Assembly (NCBI RefSeq): GCF_041053105.1 | Contig: NZ_CP163444.1 | Coordinates: forward strand, 2,232,001-2,296,000 | DNA from: Streptomyces sp. R44 | GTDB lineage: Bacteria > Actinomycetota > Actinomycetes > Streptomycetales > Streptomycetaceae | DNA: 64,000 nucleotides | Direction of reading: 5' to 3' | Shown here: positions 42,187 to 50,667 of the stretch, in pieces | How positions within the stretch are numbered: the first letter of the stretch is position 1 | Layout: every line of letters begins with the position of its first letter | The notes under the pieces: model-generated | Databases searched by the model: none | What the model saw: only the letters and a program-made list of their open reading frames with translations | What the model was told of the DNA's origin: nothing | Made by a program: the position numbers and the translations under genes

Positions 42187-43101
42187 TTGCCGTTCACGCT
42201 GAGCCATGCCGCCGCCGTGCTGCCCGCGCTGCGCCGCGACGGGACCGCGCGCGGGCCGCTCGTCGCGTCCGCGCTCGTCGCCGGGTCCTTCTCGCCGGAC
42301 ATGACCTACTTCGCCGCGACCGCGTTCCCCGGGGCGATGGTCCTCGGGGACGTCACCCACTCCCCCGTCGGGATCGTCACGGCCGACGTCGTCATCACCG
42401 CCGTACTCGTGGCCCTGTGGCTGACCGTGCGCGAGCCGCTCGTCGCGCTGCTGCCCGGCCGTTGGCGCGGCCGGGTGTACGGGCTCGTCCGGGGCCGTCC
42501 CTGGCGTGAGCGTCATCCGGCCGCGCTCGCCGGGTGGTTCTGCCTCTCGGCGATCCTCGGCGCCACGACCCATGTGGTGTGGGACTCCTTCACCCACCTG
42601 GACCGCTGGGGCACCCGCGCGATCCCCTTCCTCGGCGACATCGTCGCCGGGTTCCCGGTCTATCTCTACGCGCAGTACGGGGGTTCGGCGCTGGCCCTCG
42701 CGCTCCTCGGCTGGTGCACGGCGCGGGCGCTGCGCTCTGCCGTCCCGGGGGTGGAGCTGCCGGCCGGGGTCCCGGTCCCGGGCCGGCGCGGGCGGTTCCT
42801 CGCCGCCGGGCTGATCGGCGGCTGCGTCCTGGCCGGGGTCGCGCACCGGGTGCTGCGCTGGGCCGCGTACTGGGGCTGGGACCGGATCGAGACGCCCCTC
42901 GACGTCATCCCGACGGCCTGCTTCGGCGCCGGCGCGGGGCTCGCCGTCGGGCTCGTGCTGTACGGGGCGGGGGCGCGGCTCCTCCGGCCACGGCGGGCTC
43001 TGACGGCCCCGGCCACGCCGGTCCCCCGGGACCTCCAGGACCTGGGAGCGGACCCGGACCCGGGCCGTCGGCCGGAGCGCTCCCGTCAGGGATCTCGCTG
43101 A
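42187..43101 (+). CDS. DUF4184 integral membrane protein
   Basis: A 304-residue membrane protein with about six helices. The N-terminus PFTLSHAAAVLPALRR, the DMTYF segment and GATTHVVWDSFTH with conserved His/Asp resemble metal-dependent membrane hydrolase-like folds (YdjM/DUF457 relatives), and match the DUF4184 family. TTG at 42187 has GGGGGAA upstream. The final ~65 codons are Arg/Pro-rich and overlap the convergent serine-hydrolase gene by 197 bp, so the true C-terminus may be shorter in function. Confidence 0.85.
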   Translation: MPFTLSHAAAVLPALRRDGTARGPLVASALVAGSFSPDMTYFAATAFPGAMVLGDVTHSPVGIVTADVVITAVLVALWLTVREPLVALLPGRWRGRVYGLVRGRPWRERHPAALAGWFCLSAILGATTHVVWDSFTHLDRWGTRAIPFLGDIVAGFPVYLYAQYGGSALALALLGWCTARALRSAVPGVELPAGVPVPGRRGRFLAAGLIGGCVLAGVAHRVLRWAAYWGWDRIETPLDVIPTACFGAGAGLAVGLVLYGAGARLLRPRRALTAPATPVPRDLQDLGADPDPGRRPERSRQGSR

Positions 43102-44050
43102 TCTTCTCCGGCGGGGTGAAGCCGCGGGCCGCAGCGCTGCCGGAGAGTCTGCGGTGGACGGCGAGGGAGACCCTCTCCAGGGTGCGGACGCCGTAGCGCA
43201 TGGTGGGGTTGTCGTGGCTCAGGAGGACGATTCGGTAGTCGACCGCGGGGCTCTCGGTGGCGGTGTCCGTGTCCGTGTCCGGTTTCGTGCCTGTGCCCTT
43301 GTCGTTGCTTGTGCCCGTGCCCGTGCCCGTGTCCGTCGTCGCCGGGCGCACGATGCCGACGCTGTGGACGCGCCAGGCGTGCGTCGCGCGGGGCAGCCAG
43401 CCGTTCTTGAGGTGGACCTTGACCGTGCGGGGCGCGCCCGCCGTGACGCCCCAGGCCTGTGCGCGGACGACCTGCCCCATCAGGGCCAGGGCCCCGGTGC
43501 GGCGCGACACCGCGGCGAGGAGGGCGAGTTGGTCGCGTGCGGTGGTACGGGTGAGGCCCCAGTAGCGGCCGCGGCCGAGGACGGTGTCCTGGGCGCCGGC
43601 CTCCCGCAGCACCCTGTTCAGCCGGGCACGGGACAGTCCGTCCCACAGTTCGGTGGCGGCCTTGTTGTCGGAGCGGGTGATCATCGCCTTCAGCCGCCGC
43701 GCCTCCAGCGGGGTGGGCGCCCGGCCGAGCTCCTCCGCGCGGCCGAGGACGGCCTGCATGATCAGGACCTTGGCGATGCTGGCGGAGTCGTACGCGAGGG
43801 TGTCGTCGAGCCGGCAGCGCAGTCCGCGCCCGGGGTCGTGGACCGCGAGGGCGACCGTGCTCTCGCGGCCCTTGAGCGCCGCGGTGATGTCCTGGGACAG
43901 GCGGGCGGCGAGGGCCGGCTCGCGGGACGAGGTGCAGAGGGTGGGCGCGGGGTGTGCCTCGGCGGGGTGGGCCCAAATGGTGGCCGACGCGCCGAGGAGG
44001 GCGCCGAGGAGGGCGCAGCTGGGGAGGACGGAGTGGCGGCGCGTGAACAT
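42905..44050 (-). CDS. Secreted class A beta-lactamase-like serine hydrolase
   Basis: A 381-residue exported protein. A signal peptide (VLPSCALLGALLGASATIWA) precedes a beta-lactamase/transpeptidase fold. The SxxK motif is in DSASIAKVLI (the nucleophile Ser), SDN is in TRSDNKAATELW, and the KTG motif is replaced by KNG (HLKNGW). The glutamate of class A lactamases is not evident, so a D-Ala-D-Ala-peptidase-like or non-catalytic role is more likely than drug resistance. A Thr/Gly/Asp-rich insert is encoded by a hexanucleotide repeat. The last ~65 codons overlap DUF4184 on the other strand and are Pro/Arg-rich. Confidence 0.85.
   Translation of the reverse strand: MFTRRHSVLPSCALLGALLGASATIWAHPAEAHPAPTLCTSSREPALAARLSQDITAALKGRESTVALAVHDPGRGLRCRLDDTLAYDSASIAKVLIMQAVLGRAEELGRAPTPLEARRLKAMITRSDNKAATELWDGLSRARLNRVLREAGAQDTVLGRGRYWGLTRTTARDQLALLAAVSRRTGALALMGQVVRAQAWGVTAGAPRTVKVHLKNGWLPRATHAWRVHSVGIVRPATTDTGTGTGTSNDKGTGTKPDTDTDTATESPAVDYRIVLLSHDNPTMRYGVRTLERVSLAVHRRLSGSAAARGFTPPEKISEIPDGSAPADGPGPGPLPGPGGPGGPAWPGPSEPAVAGGAAPPPRTARARRRAPRRRRSRPSG
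43261..43337. repeat. Degenerate hexanucleotide microsatellite (GTGTCC/GTGCCC)
   Basis: Around a dozen hexamers encode a Gly/Thr/Asp-rich insert in the serine hydrolase. In-frame length change would only lengthen or shorten this loop. Confidence 0.75.
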
Positions 44051-44123
44051 GTCCCCCAGTGTCGGGAGCCGTGCGCCGGGGCCGCCCCTTGACTGGTCCA
44101 CCTGGCGCACACGCCCCGCGCCG

Positions 44124-44162
44124 TGTGGGCAATCGTCCCGCAGGGCGGGACGATTGCCCACA
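44124..44162. terminator. 18-bp perfect palindrome after polA (terminator or dispersed element)
   Basis: Arms 44124-44141 and 44145-44162 are perfectly complementary with a 3-nt loop, 17 bp after the polA stop and 73 bp before the serine-hydrolase start. It should end polA transcription. The sequence resembles palindromes I recall as recurring in many Streptomyces genomes, so it may be a REP-like element; not verified here. Confidence 0.8.
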
Positions 44163-44179
44163 ACGGGCGGCGGGTCGCG

Positions 44180-46891
44180 TCAGTGGGCTGCCGAGTCCCA
44201 GTTCGGGCCTACTCCTACCGAGACGTCCAGGGGGGCTCGGAGGTCGGCGGCGGCCGACATCTGGGCGCGGACCAGGGTCTCGACCTGCTCGCGCTCGCCG
44301 GGGGCGAGTTCGAGGACGATTTCGTCGTGGACCTGGAGGAGCATCCGGGAGGCGAGGCCCGCGTCGGTGAGGGCGCGGTCCACGTTCAGCATGGCGACCT
44401 TGACGATGTCCGCGGCCGTGCCCTGGATGGGGGCGTTGAGCGCCATCCGCTCGGCGGCCTCGCGGCGCTGACGGTTGTCGCTGTTCAGGTCCGGGAGGTA
44501 ACGGCGGCGGCCCAGCATCGTCTCGGTGTACCCGGTCGCGCGGGCCTCGTCGACGACGCGCCGCAGGTAGTCCCGTACCCCGCCGAAGCGCTCGAAGTAG
44601 GTGTCCATCAGGCCGCGGGCCTCGCCCGGGTCGATGTTCAGCTGCTGGGAGAGGCCGAACGCCGAGAGGCCGTAGGCCAGGCCGTACGACATGGCCTTGA
44701 TCTTGCGGCGCATCTCGGCGTCGACGGCGGACCGCTCGACGCCGAAGACCTGGGAGGCGACGGTGGTGTGCAGGTCCTCGCCGGAGGTGAAGGCCTCGAT
44801 GAGGCCCTCGTCCTCGGAGAGGTGGGCCATGACGCGCAGCTCGATCTGGCTGTAGTCGGCGGTCATGAGGGCCTCGAAGCCCTCGCCGACGATGAAGCCG
44901 TGCCGGATGGCGCGGCCCTCGTCCGTCCGCACCGGCACGTTCTGCAGGTTCGGGTCGGTCGAGGAGAGGCGGCCGGTCGCGGCCACGGTCTGGCTGAAGG
45001 TGGTGTGGATGCGGTTGTCGGCCGCGACCGTCTTGATCAGGCCCTCGACCGTCGAGCGCAGTCGGGCCTGCTCGCGGTGGCGGAGCATGATCACCGGCAG
45101 TTCGTGCTCGGTCTGGCCGGCCAGCCAGGCGAGCGCGTCGGCGTCCGTCGTGTATCCGGTCTTGGTCTTCTTGGTCTTCGGCAGGTTCAGCTCGCCGAAG
45201 AAGACCTCCTGGAGCTGCTTGGGCGAGCCGAGGTTGAACTCGTGGCCGACGGAGGCGTGGGCCTCCTTGACGGCCTGCTGCACGGCGCCGGCGAACTGCT
45301 GCTCCATGGCCTCCAGGTGGTCGCGGTCGGCGGCGATGCCGTGCCGCTCCAGGCGGGCGAGGAGGGCGGAGGTGGGGAGCTCGACCTCGTGGAGGAGCTC
45401 ACGGGCGCCGACCTCGGCGAGCCGCTCGTCGAAGGCGCCGCCGAGGTCGAGGACGGCCCGCGCCTGGCTCATGAGGGCCTCGGCCTCGGCGGTGTCGTCG
45501 GCACCGAAGGCGAGCTGTCCGTCGGCGGGGGCCGCCGGGGCGAGCTCGCGGCCGAGGTACTCGACGGTGAGGGCGTCGAGGGCGAAGGAGCGCCGGCCGG
45601 GCTTGACCAGGTAGGCGGCGAGGGCGGTGTCCATGGTGACGCCCGCGATGGACCAGCCGTGCTCGGGGAAGACCCGCATGGCGCCCTTGGCGTTGTGCAT
45701 GACCTTCGGCCGGTCGGGGTCGGAGATCCACGCGGCCCAGGCCCGCTCGTCGGCCTCGTCGAGGGTGCTGGGGTCGAACCAGGCGGCGGCTCCTCCGGCC
45801 GCGGCGAGGGCGATCTCGGCGACGTTCCCGGTGCCGAGGGCCCAGCTGTCGACGGTGGCGATGCCGAGGGGTTCGGTGCCGTGCTCGGCGAGCCAGGGGG
45901 CGAGCTCGCCGGCGCCGAGGACGGTGAAGTCGAGCTCGACGCCCGCGGCGGGAGCGGGCGCGGTCTCCTCGGCGGAGCCGGGGTCGACGGCGAGGAGCCG
46001 CTCGCGCAGCGAGGGGTTGCGGATCTCCAGGGTGTCGAGGACGAGGGCGACGGCCGTGCGGTCGTACGGCTCGCGGGCGAGCTCCGTGACGGTCTTCGGC
46101 AGCTCGACGTCCCGGACCATCTCGGTGAGGACGCGGTTGAGCTTGACGGACTCCAGGTGGTCGCGGAAGTTCTGGCCGGCCTTGCCCTTGACCTCGTCCG
46201 CGCGCTCGACGAGCTCGGCGAAGGAGCCGAACTGGTTGATCCACTTGGCGGCGGTCTTCTCGCCGACGCCGGGGATGCCCGGCAGGTTGTCGGACGGGTC
46301 GCCGCGCAGGGCGGCGAAGTCCGGGTACTGCGAGGGGCTCAGGCCGTACTTCTCCTGGACCTTCTCCGGGGTGAAGCGGGTGAGCTCGGAGACGCCCTTG
46401 GTCGGGTAGAGCACGGTGGTGTGGTCCGTGACCAGCTGGAAGGAGTCCCGGTCGCCGGTGACGATGAGGACCTCGAAGCCCTCGGCCTCGGCCTGGGTGG
46501 CGAGGGTGGCGATGACGTCGTCGGCCTCGAAGCCGTCGACGGCGAAGCGCGGCGCGTGCATCGCGTCGAGGAGCTCGCCGATCAGCTCGACCTGCCCCTT
46601 GAACTCGTCGGGGGTCTTCGAGCGGTTCGCCTTGTACTCCGGGAACTCCTCGGACCGCCAGGTCTTGCGGGACACGTCGAACGCGACCGCGAAGTGGGTG
46701 GGCGCCTCGTCGCGGAGCGTGTTCGCCAGCATCGAGGCGAACCCGTAGATCGCGTTCGTCGGCTGTCCGGTCGCGGTGGTGAAGTTCTCCGCGGGCAGCG
46801 CGAAGAACGCCCGGTACGCGAGCGAGTGCCCGTCCATGAGGAGCAGGCGGGGGCGGGTGTCTGCGGGGGTCTTCGATGCTGTCTCGGCCAC
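44180..46891 (-). CDS. polA: DNA polymerase I
   Basis: A 903-residue polymerase for gap filling in repair and Okazaki-fragment maturation. The N-terminal 5' nuclease (LLLMDGHSLAYRAFFALP, DVSRKTWR, DGFEADDVIATLA, GDRDSFQLV, GIPGVGEKTA) is intact. The middle domain, which in E. coli is the proofreading exonuclease, reads GIATVDSWALG where DxE is needed, so it is inactive, as in other actinobacteria. Polymerase motifs A (TADYSQIELRVMAHLS), B (RRKIKAMSYGLAYG) and C (LLQVHDEIVLEL) are intact. GTG at 46891 has little SD and lies about 7 bp after a DNA-damage-type -10, suggesting a leaderless message. Confidence 0.99.
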   Translation of the reverse strand: MAETASKTPADTRPRLLLMDGHSLAYRAFFALPAENFTTATGQPTNAIYGFASMLANTLRDEAPTHFAVAFDVSRKTWRSEEFPEYKANRSKTPDEFKGQVELIGELLDAMHAPRFAVDGFEADDVIATLATQAEAEGFEVLIVTGDRDSFQLVTDHTTVLYPTKGVSELTRFTPEKVQEKYGLSPSQYPDFAALRGDPSDNLPGIPGVGEKTAAKWINQFGSFAELVERADEVKGKAGQNFRDHLESVKLNRVLTEMVRDVELPKTVTELAREPYDRTAVALVLDTLEIRNPSLRERLLAVDPGSAEETAPAPAAGVELDFTVLGAGELAPWLAEHGTEPLGIATVDSWALGTGNVAEIALAAAGGAAAWFDPSTLDEADERAWAAWISDPDRPKVMHNAKGAMRVFPEHGWSIAGVTMDTALAAYLVKPGRRSFALDALTVEYLGRELAPAAPADGQLAFGADDTAEAEALMSQARAVLDLGGAFDERLAEVGARELLHEVELPTSALLARLERHGIAADRDHLEAMEQQFAGAVQQAVKEAHASVGHEFNLGSPKQLQEVFFGELNLPKTKKTKTGYTTDADALAWLAGQTEHELPVIMLRHREQARLRSTVEGLIKTVAADNRIHTTFSQTVAATGRLSSTDPNLQNVPVRTDEGRAIRHGFIVGEGFEALMTADYSQIELRVMAHLSEDEGLIEAFTSGEDLHTTVASQVFGVERSAVDAEMRRKIKAMSYGLAYGLSAFGLSQQLNIDPGEARGLMDTYFERFGGVRDYLRRVVDEARATGYTETMLGRRRYLPDLNSDNRQRREAAERMALNAPIQGTAADIVKVAMLNVDRALTDAGLASRMLLQVHDEIVLELAPGEREQVETLVRAQMSAAADLRAPLDVSVGVGPNWDSAAH

Positions 46892-46897
46892 ACGACG

Positions 46898-46920
46898 ATC
46901 CTGCCACGGTCCACTGACAA
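46898..46920 (-). promoter_or_regulatory. RecA-NDp/PafBC-like promoter before polA
   Basis: Minus strand TTGTCAGTG (46920-46912), 8-bp spacer, CAGGAT (46903-46898). All nine -35-region bases match TTGTCRGTG; the -10 differs from TAGGAT at one base. The start would fall at the polA GTG. Confidence 0.75.
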
Positions 46921-46948
46921 TCCCGTCCACGGCGGCCGGGGTGCCGGT

Positions 46949-46971
46949 CTGTCGGTGCCGCGTGACAGGAT
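46949..46971 (+). promoter_or_regulatory. RecA-NDp/PafBC-like promoter before the FdhF/YdeP-like gene
   Basis: CTGTCGGTG (46949-46957), 8-bp spacer, CAGGAT (46966-46971). Eight of nine bases fit TTGTCRGTG. It is divergent from the polA copy 28 bp away, and would start transcription near 46978, leaving a leader with the SD GGGAGAG. Confidence 0.6.
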
Positions 46972-47013
46972 CGGAGACGTACGCCACAGGATTACCGCTC
47001 AAGGGAGAGCGCG

Positions 47014-49299
47014 ATGGTCAGCAAGCCGCCTGCCGGTGACCCGGTCCAGGACGCACCGCAGGTCACGGAGCCGCAGCACTCCGCCGCCGGCCTGCCCGCC
47101 ATCGGGCACACCCTGCGGATCGCGCAGGAGCAGATGGGTCTGCGGCGCACCGCGCGGACCCTGCTCAAGGTCAATCAGAAGGACGGCTTCGACTGTCCCG
47201 GCTGCGCCTGGCCGGAGGGTGACAAGCGGCATGTGGCGGAGTTCTGCGAGAACGGCGCGAAGGCGGTCGCCGAGGAGGCGACGCTGCGCCGGGTGACGCC
47301 GGAGTTCTTCGCCGCGCATCCGGTGGCGGACCTGGCGACCCGCAGCGGGTACTGGCTGGGCCAGCAGGGCCGGATCACGCAGCCGATGCTGCTGCCGGAG
47401 GGCGGCGAGCGGTACGAGCCGGTGAGCTGGGAGCGGGCGTTCGCGGTCATCGCGGAGGAGCTGCGGGCCCTGGGCTCGCCGGACGAGGCGCTCTTCTACA
47501 CCTCGGGGCGGACGAGCAACGAGGCGGCGTTCCTGCTGCAGCTCTTCGCCCGCGAGTTCGGCACGAACAACCTGCCGGACTGCTCCAACATGTGTCACGA
47601 GTCCTCGGGCTCGGCGCTGACGGAGACGATCGGCATCGGCAAGGGCAGCGTCTCCCTGGAGGACCTGCACCGGGCGGACCTGATCATCGTGGCCGGGCAG
47701 AACCCGGGGACGAACCATCCGCGGATGCTCTCGGCCCTGGAGAAGGCGAAGGCCGCGGGCGCGCGGATCATCTCGGTGAACCCGCTGCCGGAGGCGGGCC
47801 TTGAACGCTTCAAGAACCCGCAGACCCCGCAGGGCATGCTCAGGGGCGCGGCGCTCACGGACCTGTTCCTGCAGATCCGGATCGGCGGCGACCAGGCGCT
47901 GTTCCGGCTGCTCAACAAGCTGGTCCTGGAGACGGCCGGGGCGGTCGACGAGGACTTCGTACGGGAACACACCCATGGGTACGAGGAGTTCGCGGCGGCG
48001 GCGAAGGCGGCCGACTGGGACGAGACGCTGGCCGCGACCGGCCTGGACCGCGCGGAGATCGAGCGGGCCCTGGAGATGGTGCTCGCCTCGGAGCGGACGA
48101 TCGTCTGCTGGGCGATGGGCCTCACCCAGCACAAGCACTCCGTGCCGACGATCCGCGAGGTGGTCAACTTCCTGCTGCTGCGCGGGAACATCGGGCGGCC
48201 GGGCGCCGGGGTGTGCCCGGTGCGCGGCCATTCGAACGTGCAGGGCGACCGCACGATGGGCATCTTCGAGCGTCCCGCGCCCGCCTTCCTCGACGCCCTG
48301 GACAAGGAGTTCGGGATCGTCTCGCCGCGCCATCACGGCTTCGACGTGGTGCGCTCGATCCAGGCGCTGCGCGACGGCGAGGCGAAGGTGTTCTTCGCGA
48401 TGGGCGGCAACTTCGTGGGGGCGACGCCCGACACGGAGGTGACGGAGGCGGCGATGCGGAACGCGCGGCTGACCGTGCACGTCTCGACGAAGCTGAACCG
48501 CTCGCACGCGGTGACGGGCACGCGCGCGCTGATCCTGCCGACGCTCGGCCGCACCGACAAGGACGTGCAGAGGAGCGGCAAGCAGTTCGTGACGGTCGAG
48601 GACTCGATGAGCCTGGTGCACGCCTCCCGGGGCAACCTGCCGCCGGCGAGCCCGCACCTGCTGTCCGAGCCGGCGATCGTGGCGCGGATGGCGCGGGCCG
48701 TGCTCGGCGACGCGTCGGCCACGCCCTGGGAGGAGTTCGAGGCGGACTACGCCCGGATCCGGGACCGCATCGCGCGCGTGGTGCCCGGTTTCCAGGACTT
48801 CAACGCCCGTCTCGCGGCGAACCCGGGCGGCTTCGCGCTGCCGCACGGCCCGCGCGACGAGCGCCGCTTCCCGACGAAGACCGGCAAGGCCAACTTCACG
48901 GCCGCCCCCGTCGAGTACCCGCGGGTGCCCGAGGGCCGGCTGCTGCTGCAGACGCTGCGCTCGCACGACCAGTACAACACCACGATCTACGGCCTGGACG
49001 ACCGCTACCGGGGGATCAAGGGCGGCCGCCGGGTGGTGCTCGTGCACCCCGAGGACGCGGCGGCGTTCGGCCTCGCGGACGGGGCGTACACGGATCTGGT
49101 GAGCGAGTGGACGGACGGCACCGAGCGGCGGGCGTCCGGCTTCCGGGTCGTGCACTACCCGACGTCCCGGGGCTGCGCGGCGGCCTACTACCCGGAGACG
49201 AACGTCCTGGTGCCGCTGGAGTCCACGGCGGACATCAGCAACACCCCCGCCAGCAAGTCGGTGATCGTGCGTCTGGTCCCCGTGCGGACGGGCGACTGA
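47014..49299 (+). CDS. FdhF/YdeP-family molybdopterin oxidoreductase
   Basis: A 761-residue protein of the DMSO-reductase superfamily, YdeP/FdhF branch, presumed to bind bis-MGD molybdenum cofactor. Features: GFDCPGCAWP at the N-terminus (two Cys, not a full 4Fe-4S set), YTSGRTSNEAAFLLQLFARE, NMCHESSGSALTETIG, IIVAGQNPGTNHPRML, MGLTQHKHSVPTIREVVNFLLLRGNIGRPGAGVCPVRGHSNVQGDRTMG, and LQTLRSHDQYNTTIYGLDDRYRGI near the C-terminus. Substrate unknown; E. coli YdeP is linked to acid stress. Its promoter region shares the damage motif with divergent polA. No cofactor genes are nearby. Confidence 0.94.
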   Translation: MVSKPPAGDPVQDAPQVTEPQHSAAGLPAIGHTLRIAQEQMGLRRTARTLLKVNQKDGFDCPGCAWPEGDKRHVAEFCENGAKAVAEEATLRRVTPEFFAAHPVADLATRSGYWLGQQGRITQPMLLPEGGERYEPVSWERAFAVIAEELRALGSPDEALFYTSGRTSNEAAFLLQLFAREFGTNNLPDCSNMCHESSGSALTETIGIGKGSVSLEDLHRADLIIVAGQNPGTNHPRMLSALEKAKAAGARIISVNPLPEAGLERFKNPQTPQGMLRGAALTDLFLQIRIGGDQALFRLLNKLVLETAGAVDEDFVREHTHGYEEFAAAAKAADWDETLAATGLDRAEIERALEMVLASERTIVCWAMGLTQHKHSVPTIREVVNFLLLRGNIGRPGAGVCPVRGHSNVQGDRTMGIFERPAPAFLDALDKEFGIVSPRHHGFDVVRSIQALRDGEAKVFFAMGGNFVGATPDTEVTEAAMRNARLTVHVSTKLNRSHAVTGTRALILPTLGRTDKDVQRSGKQFVTVEDSMSLVHASRGNLPPASPHLLSEPAIVARMARAVLGDASATPWEEFEADYARIRDRIARVVPGFQDFNARLAANPGGFALPHGPRDERRFPTKTGKANFTAAPVEYPRVPEGRLLLQTLRSHDQYNTTIYGLDDRYRGIKGGRRVVLVHPEDAAAFGLADGAYTDLVSEWTDGTERRASGFRVVHYPTSRGCAAAYYPETNVLVPLESTADISNTPASKSVIVRLVPVRTGD

Positions 49300-49407
49300 T
49301 CGCGGGGGCGAGGGCGGCGGGGCACCCGATGGCCGGTTACGTACTGACCTGAGCCGTGGGTGCGGGGGTACCCTCCACTCCCACTCGCGTGCGCCACGGG
49401 GGCCCCG

Positions 49408-50601
49408 TTGTCCACTCCACCTCCCGCTCCACCGCCGCCGCCCGACCGCCCACCTGCCGACCGCCCACCGACTCCGGCTCCGGGTCCGGCCCCGGCTCCG
49501 ACTCCTGCCCCGGCCCCGGGTCCCGGTCCGGCTCCTGCCCCGGATCCCGGTCCGGCCCCGGCATCGTCGGCCCCCGCGGAAGGGCCCGCTCCGACTCCCC
49601 CGCCGCCGGCACCCGAGCCGCCGGAACCGTCGCTGAGCGAGCTCGCCCTGGAGCGGATCCTGCCCGGGTCGGCGCACGTGCCGCCCGCCCGGCGGGGCCG
49701 GGTGCTGGCCCGGGGGCTGCTGGTGATCGCCGCCGGGCTGCTCGCCACCGCGGCCCTCGGGCAGGTCGTCACCTACGTCTACGACACCCTGTTCGCCGAG
49801 TCGCGGGTGCGGGCCGAGGACGACGCCGGGAAGAAACTGGACCAGGAGGAGGCCCCGTTCACGACCGCGGTGGACGCCGATCTGTCCGCCCTCGACCGGG
49901 ACGAGTGGTCGATCGTCCTGGACCGGCCGCTCGCCCCGGCCGAGCAGCGCGCGCTCCAGGCGCTGCCGATCACGCCCACCGGATACGGGCGGGACGCGTG
50001 GCGGATCCTGGGGCCGCTCGGGGCGAGGGTCATCGGCACGACCCCTCACCTCTCAGGGGACGGCACGATCCGCTCCGGCCCGACGACCGCCTTCAGGCTG
50101 AACCTCTTCAGCGACCGCGCCTCCCAGCTGTCGGTCACCGACATGCGCGCGGTCGACGTCGACTGCCGTCCCTCGGCCGCGCGGTTCCTCCTCCACCACC
50201 CCGCCCAGGGCGAGGCGCCCTACCCGGGCGTCTTCTTCGATCTGCGGCGCCAGGACCCCGCTCCCGTCATCACCGACGAGGGCGAGGACCAGGGCGAGCG
50301 GTACTTCGACCGCCGGAAGATCGATCTCGGCGGCGGCAGCACGCCGGGCGCGCTGCTCGTCGCGGCCGCGGTCGGTACGGAGAGCTGCGACTGGAAGATC
50401 GCGGCGGCCTATCGGGACGCGGCGGGCACGCGCGGCGAGCTGGTGATCCAGGACGGGACGAAACCGTTCCGCGCGGAGGCCCTGCCGACCGCTCCCGAGC
50501 AGTTCTTCCTCGTCCAGGTCGGGCCGGTCCGGCTCACTCCCTGCCACGAGCCGGGTTTCGAGGCCGATCACCTCTGTCGGGTCTTCATGGGCGGCGATTA
50601 G
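49408..50601 (+). CDS. Proline-rich single-pass membrane protein
   Basis: A 397-residue protein I do not recognise. Residues 1-75 are almost entirely Pro and Ala (PPPAPPPPPDRPPADRPP onward), a flexible cytoplasmic tail. One membrane helix (VLARGLLVIAAGLLATAALG, about 105-124) leads to an extracellular domain of about 270 residues with four cysteines (VDCRPSAA, ESCDWKI, TPCHEPG, HLCRVF) that may form disulphides. TTG at 49408 is chosen because TACCCT at 49369-49374 looks like a -10 and GGGGGCC precedes the TTG; GTG at 49360 is in frame but would fall before the transcript start. Confidence 0.75.
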   Translation: MSTPPPAPPPPPDRPPADRPPTPAPGPAPAPTPAPAPGPGPAPAPDPGPAPASSAPAEGPAPTPPPPAPEPPEPSLSELALERILPGSAHVPPARRGRVLARGLLVIAAGLLATAALGQVVTYVYDTLFAESRVRAEDDAGKKLDQEEAPFTTAVDADLSALDRDEWSIVLDRPLAPAEQRALQALPITPTGYGRDAWRILGPLGARVIGTTPHLSGDGTIRSGPTTAFRLNLFSDRASQLSVTDMRAVDVDCRPSAARFLLHHPAQGEAPYPGVFFDLRRQDPAPVITDEGEDQGERYFDRRKIDLGGGSTPGALLVAAAVGTESCDWKIAAAYRDAAGTRGELVIQDGTKPFRAEALPTAPEQFFLVQVGPVRLTPCHEPGFEADHLCRVFMGGD

Positions 50602-50634
50602 ACTCACGACCTGCCTAAGCGTTTGCTCAGGCAG
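50599..50634 (+). promoter_or_regulatory. TetR-style operator over the thioesterase promoter
   Basis: CTGCCTAAGC (50611-50620), GTTT, GCTCAGGCAG (50625-50634): arms match at 9 of 10 positions. TAGACT at 50599-50604 is a likely -10, placing the dyad on the transcription start. The CTAAGCGnTTGCTnAG core resembles operators of TetR regulators of acyl-CoA metabolism genes in actinobacteria (from memory). No TetR gene is in the window. Confidence 0.65.
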
Positions 50635-50667
50635 ATCAGCCGTACGAAGACGAACGGAGCCGGGCCC

